Origin: Haplomitrium mnioides
Lineage: Eukaryota > Marchantiophyta > Haplomitriopsida > Calobryales
Reading direction: 5' to 3'
DNA length: 25,245 nt
NCBI GenBank assembly: GCA_049999725.1
Contig: JBNGIS010033451.1
Span: forward strand, 1-25,245
Positions 18,901-25,245 of this stretch are shown piece by piece. A model generated the notes under the pieces. That model was not told the DNA's origin and ran no database searches. It saw only the letters and a list, made by a program, of their open reading frames with translations. Position 1 is the first letter of the stretch. Every line of letters starts with the position of its first letter. The translations under genes were made by a program, and so were the position numbers.

Positions 18901-19796
18901 ATTGGCTTCCGCGCTCCTCCTCCTCTCGGATTTTCGATACATCGCTCTTCCGGCACTCTCCCGTTTTCCTTCGGCTAGACCTGCGATAAGTCATTGTTTC
19001 AGGCCTTCCTCCTTGCTCCCATGTTGGGTTCTTCGCGGATCCCTCTTAACTGGGGCCCCCACGTCGTAAGACGGATCGGAACCCCTTTAAATGAGCTCCC
19101 CACTTAGAGAGGCGCATGTCCGCAAGTCCGTGGGCTTCCTTTTGCTGCCGCGTTGTCCCTGGAATCCCGCGAAGAGCTCTGGAGATGCCACGTTTCCGTG
19201 GAATCTCGCGGGACCTTTCCGAGACTCCACTCTTCCGCTAGGACTTACAGACTCGAATGGAGCGTTCGATCAGCCTCTACAGGGCTCGCTCTTGCTTGCG
19301 TGATCAAGGCGTCCCTCTTCCCTGGCCTTGCTCGCCCTCGTGACGATCTCACCTCCTCTTGTCAGCTCATGATGCTTGCTTCCTTATTTGTGGCCGTTGA
19401 AGGACCCCCACGATCTGCCTTTCTTCGGAGTGCCTTCAGATTTCCTTGTCGTTGATATGTTCTTCTTCCTCCTGCGATCGCTTCGCCATAGGTGGCTGCT
19501 CTGTTTCTTCTTCCCAGGCTCCGATCCCCACATCCTCTTTAGGCCCATGGATTCTCGCTGGCTTGCTTCGAATTTGAAAATAGGGCCCCTCCCCTGGTTG
19601 GTGATCACTGCTCTCTCCTCATCTCTTCCGCTATGATCATAATTCCCTCCCAGGACTCATGCGCTCTGCTCTTATCAGCTATTTGAGAGTAATCAGCTGT
19701 TCTTGAGAGGCCCTCACACTTGCTAAGGAGTATTTAGGTCGCTGATGCTTCTGATTTCGTGAATTCCGCTTGAATGCTCCAAAGCACTGGCTGACA
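15963..19796 (-). repeat. 5' LTR of element B (3834 bp)
   Basis: It starts TGTCGCTCCC and ends GGCTGACA, just before TATGG (19797-19801). It aligns along its length with 10251-14087. The GC-rich units start at 17903, 18067 and 18179, TAAGAACT lies at 18356, 18398 and 18452, and the ~50-bp array is near 18545-18990. The 276-bp duplication begins at 16964 and 17240. Long open frames on both strands in the GC-rich centre are composition effects. Confidence 0.93.
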
Positions 19797-19801
19797 TATG
19801 G
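19797..19801. repeat. Right target-site duplication of element B (TATGG)
   Basis: Second copy of TATGG, directly after the terminal CTGACA of element B. The following ACAAACGATTTATACAAT matches 1059 onward in the 3' LTR of element A. Confidence 0.93.
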
Positions 19802-21452
19802 ACAAACGATTTATACAATATATGCAAGAGAAAACAAAGTCCTTGAAGGCCCTCTCGATTTCCACCAACTGGTTCTTCCCTTCTAAATCCTTGATGCCTT
19901 ACAACCTGCAGCCCAGCAACCACCCACACACCCTCCTCTCCAGATAGTTTTTTAACTTCCCTCGTGAGAAGCCTGGCTTTTACTTTCTCAAGCTAGGAAG
20001 AGAGTTTCTTTGATTTCTACCTCTGGAAGATAGCTTTCCCAGCTACAGGTAGCTCACTCCACCCCCGAGCCTCGACGGGTCATCCCGCGTAGTGCGCTGG
20101 CACTATGGCAGCCCCTCCCTCTCAGCTCTACTTGAAGAAACACACCAGAGTGTACTCCGAACACTCTGGGTCGATGCACGTGCACAAGGAATTGCCGAGC
20201 CGACTCCCAACTCCTCACTTGGCAGCCCCTCTTTAGTTCTTAGCAAACCAAGAATTCCTTCGAACTATCATATCGGTTCACTTCCGCTCTGGTCCATCGG
20301 CATGGACTAATTCACCTAGATCGCACGAGCATCCAAAGCTCCTCACTTTGCGATTCTCGGCGCCCCTCCACTCCACCTCCAAATCCCCCTGGCTCCTTAG
20401 AGCTAGTACACCTACTTCACGTAATTCCTCACTGAACTCTTCACCCCTGCCTTACCATACGCAATTCACTCGTCTTGTGATCGCTATTGCTTCTTGCAAT
20501 CGCCTGTGCATCAAACCCCAGGACTTCGATGGCCACCAAAGTAAACTCCCCCCTGCGCGCTGATCTCACGAGCCTCGATCCAATGAATAGTCGTTATGGC
20601 CGTTGAGCTCGAAGTGGGAGAATGCGACGTGTGGCTCCCTTGTTAGTTAATCCAACTACCTCAGAAAAGAAAATCGAGCCACATGTCCCTTCACTTGATC
20701 GAGAACAACAAGTACAACAATTACCTCTCAAGGAGTACGAGGAATCTTGCGGGAAGAGATTCCCGCGGAACCAAGTCCCGAGAGGTTCTTCGAAACCGAG
20801 TTCCGAACGCCCCTCGGAACCCTATCCACGGAATCTCTACAGATTCTCCCGCAGATCCCTTTTCACTCTCCACACGCCACGTCCTTCGCTGCTCGGCCGT
20901 CCAATGCGTAGGGTGACCGTCACGCTGACTGCTCCTTCCGCAGTTGACCCGTACATTGCCCAGGGTCCAATAAACTCTTCTCCTTGCGCCGCGTGTCTCG
21001 TGAGTTGCTTCAGGGTCCCTTGAGTCGCCACGTCCTCCGAAAGGCGCCGTCCGACGCCGTCCCGCAAAGGGGTAGGCCGACCGTCAGCTGAATTCCTTCC
21101 GAGGTTGACCCATGGAACCCCCTGCGTGCTTCCCAGAGCGCCACGTCGTCCAAAGGCCACTGTCCGACGCTGCCCTGCAAAGGGGTAGGCGGATTGTCGT
21201 GCGGACCGCTCTTTCGAAGTTGACCTTCGGAAACCCTACCAAGCTCCCCGGCGCACTACGTTTCCGAAGCCCTCCCGTGGACTCCTGCGCTCATCACGTC
21301 GTCCGAAGAGCCGTTGCGGACTTACCCTGCTCGTCGAATAAGAACTGTGCCCCGATGTCGCCGTTTCGATGTACCTTGGAAGTAAGAACTATGCGCGCGC
21401 CCGAGGCTATCTTCGCTAACCTTTCTGAAAGCTCAATTTCAGACCGTTCGCC
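19802..21452 (-). repeat. 5' LTR of element A, piece 2
   Basis: This aligns with about 1059-2746 of the 3' LTR and joins cleanly to piece 1 once element B is removed. GC-rich units start at 20899, 21049 and 21162; the first has lost about 14 bp including most of its hairpin loop. TAAGAACT is kept at 21339 and 21383 (42 bp apart), while the third copy is lost near 21435. It ends in TCGCC (21448-21452), where the solo LTR is inserted. Confidence 0.9.
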
Positions 21453-24400
21453 TGTCAGCCCTCTTCTTTGGTCGTTGACCTTCGAAGACCGCTCTTTGGT
21501 AGGAAAAGGCTGACTTTACAGGGGTTCAGGTTCTTTTATGAGATGGCCCCGCTGCAAGTTATCACTTTCGGGTCTTAAGGATGTCTCGCCTTACCTTACA
21601 GACCTTTCTCTTTCTTCAATTCCGCATTTACACATTCATTTACAACTCACAAGCTGCTCTGATCAAATTCCGAAGTGTATTTCAAGGATTCGAAATAGGA
21701 TCCAAACTCAAAGTTTTGCAATAGGGGATCAAGTTCTGGTATCCAAATCCTATAGGGGACCTGCCCATGGTGTTGTCTTCCTTTCTAAGGCTGATCCTTA
21801 TACCATTGCTAAGCTGAGATCCTACTTACTTCAGATCCGAAGTGTCTCTTTGGAAACTGCAAATATAAGACAGAACTAACTAAACCCTGCACACACAACA
21901 CCACACACTCCGCCAATCCTCTTCTGACTTGAGCTGATCCCCGCAACATAGTCTTGACCTCTCAACACTCCATTCCTCTCTTTCCGCTGCAGCTCTTCTG
22001 ATTCTCCCAAGATCCAATCTTTATCGCCTCCCGTGCACTCTTGGTCTTCACTTCCACAATTCCGACCTTCCTATGACTCTCACGGTTCCAATTACACTTC
22101 CTCTACTTACGTACCCTTCTCCAAATAGTCTTTTTACCTTCCCTCGCGAGAAGCCTTGGTTTGACTTTCTTATAATCGGAAGAGGTCTTGTTTAACTTCC
22201 ACCTCTGGAAGACAGTCCTTTCGAATGCTAGCCATCCACTCCACCCCAAAGCTTCGATGGATCAACTTACACCGTGCGCAGGCACAAATGCAACTACTAC
22301 TCCTTGGCTTCCCTTGAGAGAATAAACCAGAACTGCCCTCTGACGTTCTTGGGATTGTTGCTCCTGCATAGATGACACTGAGATGACCCCAAAGATCCCA
22401 CTTTGGCAACCCCTCCGAATTCAAGACAACCTAGACCTCCTTCTGCTTTCAAGTATCAGTCCACCTCCAATGCTCGTCCAACCGCAGTGGTGAGTACTCC
22501 TAGATGGTCTGGGCCTCTAGAGCTCCCCGCCCAGCGATTCCCAGTGCCCCTCCAGTCCACCTCCACCCCTGCTAGCCCCCTACTTGATTTCACCTGCTTC
22601 AAGTAAAGCTTCAAGAGTTCTGTCCTCCCTCCTTCGTGTGTCTCCCTTTCTGTTGTCGTTCTCACGATTGGCAAGCTTGCATCCACAAACAACCCCTTCC
22701 ATCGGGCATCTATCCTAGCTATACCCCCTGCAACGCGCGTCACTCTCAACGATTTCTTGATCAAGAACGTATCTTTCCTCCTGGCTGGACTTGGCCGTTT
22801 TTGTCGTTGGCCTCTGTTTCTTGAAAAGCTGACACTTGTCGGTCAGCCTGTGTCTAACGGTATGAGTTGAAGCATTCATGATCGGGGGAGGAAGATTTTC
22901 CGAGAAGTCTTGGCTGAACCCTGCCTTCGATTCGTAGTGCCCTCCCTTGAAGATTTTTGACCAGGATCGCCTTGCTGCTGGACGCATCAGCAGTCCCGTA
23001 GCAATTTCGACTAGAGTCCTTCGAAGTATCTTGTTGAGCACAGATTTGTAGCTGGGTCGGAGAGGTTCTTCCGCAGAACGATTCGAAGGGATCCATTTGG
23101 AGAAGATTGGGCTGACAGCAAAAGGATTGCGCGACGCATCCCGAGGCTGCCTCTCGATCATCCTTGATTTCCTCGCTCCCAAGCTCCCGCAATCACGTGC
23201 GCACCCTTGCAAGCAGCCACGCTTCGGCGAGCGCTCGCGGACCCTCGCAAGCAGCCACGTGTTTGAAAAATCCCTCAGAACCTCACCGTAGCTTCTCGGA
23301 ACCCTGCCGTCAATTGGCGGAACTCCATTGTCGCCCTTCGGAACCCCGCCGGTTCTTCTCGGAATCCTGCCACATCATCCATTGCCGCGCTGTCCGACGC
23401 CGCCCCGCAAGGGGGTAGGCAGACCGTTGCATTGACTTGATTCCGTAGTTTACCTGCAGTTGACCCGCAGGAACCCTCGAACCACCGTTGAACGCCACGT
23501 CATCCGTCAAACAATTCACTCGCCGAGTAAGAACGTACCTTTGGTCGCTACTTCGGAACCCAATCGCCATAAGAACTGAGGCTTCCTTCACTAAACTCTT
23601 TCCTCCACTTGATATAAGAACTATGATAGACTCCCCGTGGATCCCCTTCAAACTTTCAGCGTCCCCCGTCAAACTTTCGTCCTTGCCAATGCCGGAACTG
23701 CAATAGGTCACCTTTTTGGTTGTTGGTCCTTGCTTCTTCTTTAGGCCGAATCGTCCCTTCATTGTCGTTTCGCTATCTTGATCTTCCCTTGGCCGAAACT
23801 TTGTCTGATCACCTTTTCGGCCCCCGTGATCTTGTTCCGTCTAGACCCTCGATATATTGTCGTTCCGCAACCTCCTTGTCATAAGAACTTAGGGCACCAT
23901 AGACTCCAATCGAGCTTTCAAATCTTACCTTGTCGAACTTTCCCCCGCTTCGCCGAATCAGCAATAGATCATCATTTTGCCTTGCTTGCTCTTTGTTTGG
24001 TCGGGCTCGTGATAAGTCACCGTTTTGCATCCATTCCCTTAGTCTCCAGTTGGGATTCCCGTCGGATCCACGTTAAGTGGTCTCCCCACTTAGGGAGGCT
24101 GATCGGAACCAACTTAACTGGTCCGCCTCACTTAGGGAGGCTGAACCCCGTTAAGCTCTTCGGACTCCCAGATGCTGCCATGTTGTCCGTCGGATTCCTC
24201 GGATTGTGGTGGGCTGCCACGTTTCCGCAGCGCTCCATGGACTCCTCGGGACTACGACCGTCGGTTAACTTCCAGAAGGTCGTTCGTTCTTGTTTCTGCC
24301 TTATTCTCTTTGATTCAAATTGCACTACGATCGCCTCGAGATCTTCTCTCTATCAAGGTATTGCACGCCCTAAATGGTCACAAATTGAGGATGCACTGGT

Positions 24401-24773
24401 CAAACAGTTGGCTCCTCCGTTCTGCATCTCGATTTTCACCCTTGTTGTGGTCTCCCTCTGTCAAGAATTGCTGCCTTGCGGTTCTCCTCTGCTCTCCTAG
24501 ATCCCTTCGCTCTGCCCCATATTCCTTCTCTCTTTCGATCCAATAACCCTAGAATTCTCTAATGCTGACCTCTCCGACTCTTGCCTTCTTCATTAACAAT
24601 ATGAATCCAAGTCCGCTGCTTCGAATCGGAAAATGAGGTAACCTACGCTTAACTTCCGATTAGAGTTATTCTATTGCTTCCAGATTATCTTACCACTTCA
24701 GAATGGAGAAATATTGTTGCTGCCGCTTCTGGTTCCTTGTAACCTAGATTAGCCTTTGTTCCACTGGCTGACA
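21453..24773 (-). mobile_element. Solo LTR of a third, diverged subfamily (3321 bp)
   Basis: It begins TGTCAGCC and ends GGCTGACA, a perfect 8-bp terminal inverted repeat. It is flanked by TCGCC (21448-21452) and TCGTC (24774-24778), a 5-bp duplication with one C/T difference. Landmarks in the same order as the other LTRs show it is an LTR in the same orientation: CAGGTTCTTTTATGAGATGG near its start, CTTCCCTCGCGAGAAGCC near 22140, one GC-rich unit at 23392, TAAGAACG/T at 23528, 23570 and 23615, the ~50-bp array, and CCCCACTTAGGGAGGCT near 24084. Two stretches (about 21620-22090 and 24280-24750) have no match that I can see in the other LTRs. It has no interior, so it likely arose by LTR-LTR recombination. 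Confidence 0.83.
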
Positions 24774-25245
24774 TCGTCCCTTTCGAACTTTCGGATGTCG
24801 GCCGCACCCCGTCAAACTTTCACCCTTGTGCTTGTTGAAGCTGCAAAGAGTCACCCTTTCGGCACCGCTTGGTCCTCCATCGGTCGCACCGACGTTATCT
24901 TGATTTTTCGGCCGCCCTCATCTTGCCACCTGATTCACCGATCGATCGTCTTTTCGGCAAACCCTTCGTTTCCCCCCATCGGATAGATGCCATATCGCCC
25001 TTCTGGCTCAGCTTTCTTCCCGTTAGACGGTTTGTGATGGATTGCCGTTTCACCATTGATGCTTCTAGTTTGAACTGGATCGCTAGCAAGTCACCTTTTC
25101 GCCTTCACTCGCTGTTATTTGGCTCACTAGGTGATTTGTCCCCCTTTCGGCTCGCCTCTGTTTTTCCTCTTGATGGATTCGCGCTAAGTCGCCCCTTAAG
25201 CTTCCCCGCTCCTCCTCCACTCAAATCTCCAATGTATCATCCTTT
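24774..25245 (-). repeat. 5' LTR of element A, piece 3, cut by the window edge
   Basis: After the TCGTC duplication, TTTCGAACTTTCGGATG and what follows align with about 2746-3208 of the 3' LTR, including the first part of the ~50-bp array. By comparison about 845 bp of this LTR should lie beyond the window, followed by resumption of the 40-bp minisatellite. Confidence 0.88.

Larger units (their letters stand above)
10251..19796 (-). mobile_element. Element B: non-autonomous, LARD-like LTR retrotransposon (9546 bp)
   Basis: A complete insertion with two long LTRs (10251-14087 and 15963-19796), a short interior (14088-15962), PPT, PBS and a perfect TATGG duplication. It starts TGTCGC and ends CTGACA in window orientation. 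The interior has one damaged frame with a zinc knuckle and no protease, RT, RNase H or integrase. The LTRs make up four fifths of its length. Its PBS, leader, knuckle region and 3' UTR are related to element A, so it was probably mobilised in trans by proteins of that family. The layout matches plant large retrotransposon derivatives. Confidence 0.92.
447..25245 (-). mobile_element. Element A: Ty3/gypsy LTR retrotransposon, decayed, interrupted by two nested insertions
   Basis: The element reads right to left. Parts inside the window are the 3' LTR (447-4053), the interior (4054-9637) and three pieces of the 5' LTR (9638-10250, 19802-21452, 24774-25245) separated by element B and a solo LTR. 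Domain order on the minus strand is Gag, protease, RT, RNase H, integrase, which is the Ty3/gypsy order. The integrase C-terminus has a GPF-type module and no chromodomain follows. RT and protease wording resembles plant Athila/Tat elements, a recollection-based lineage call. With the insertions removed, the element would be about 12.8 kb. The right end and the matching target duplication lie outside the window. Confidence 0.9.

Noticed and set aside
10251-19796. Reading the paired 3.8-kb blocks as a segmental duplication
   Set aside because: The TG/CA ends, PPT, PBS and TATGG target duplication identify them as the LTRs of one insertion.
21538-21879. 113-residue plus-strand frame in the solo LTR with a stretch resembling GDQVLVSKSYRGP
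   Set aside because: It is antisense to the element, has no family resemblance that I can support, and starts inside conserved LTR sequence.

Overview
The window is a nest of plant-type LTR retrotransposons. I see no host gene, tRNA, rRNA or CRISPR array. It fits a repeat-rich nuclear region of a land plant. The pol proteins look like the plant Ty3/gypsy lineage without a chromodomain (Athila/Tat-like by my reading). I cannot name the species; a seedless vascular plant or gymnosperm is only a guess.

Layout. Positions 1-446 are a minisatellite of eleven exact-register 40-bp units. Element A is inserted in it, sense on the minus strand. Its 3' LTR is 447-4053 and its interior is 4054-9637: PPT, integrase, RNase H, reverse transcriptase, protease, Gag, leader and PBS, read right to left. 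Its 5' LTR starts at 9638 and is cut by two younger insertions, giving pieces 9638-10250, 19802-21452 and 24774-25245; about 845 bp of it should lie beyond the window. Element B (10251-19796, same orientation) sits in that LTR between 5-bp duplications TATGG. It has two LTRs of 3837 and 3834 bp around an interior of only 1875 bp with one damaged reading frame and no pol. A solo LTR of a third, more diverged subfamily (21453-24773) also sits in A's 5' LTR, between TCGCC and TCGTC.

How the parts relate. A is the coding type but is dead: RT lacks the block with the first catalytic Asp, RNase H and integrase each have an Asp-to-Asn change, and many codons are nonsense, mostly by C-to-T or G-to-A change. 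B shares A's leader/PBS, Gag zinc-knuckle region, PPT/3' UTR and LTR ends but has no enzymes. It is a LARD-like non-autonomous element that must have been moved in trans, plausibly by A's relatives. The very long LTRs carry conserved internal structure: three GC-rich hairpin/TTGACC units, a 42-bp-spaced TAAGAACT pair, a degenerate ~50-bp tandem array and a palindrome.
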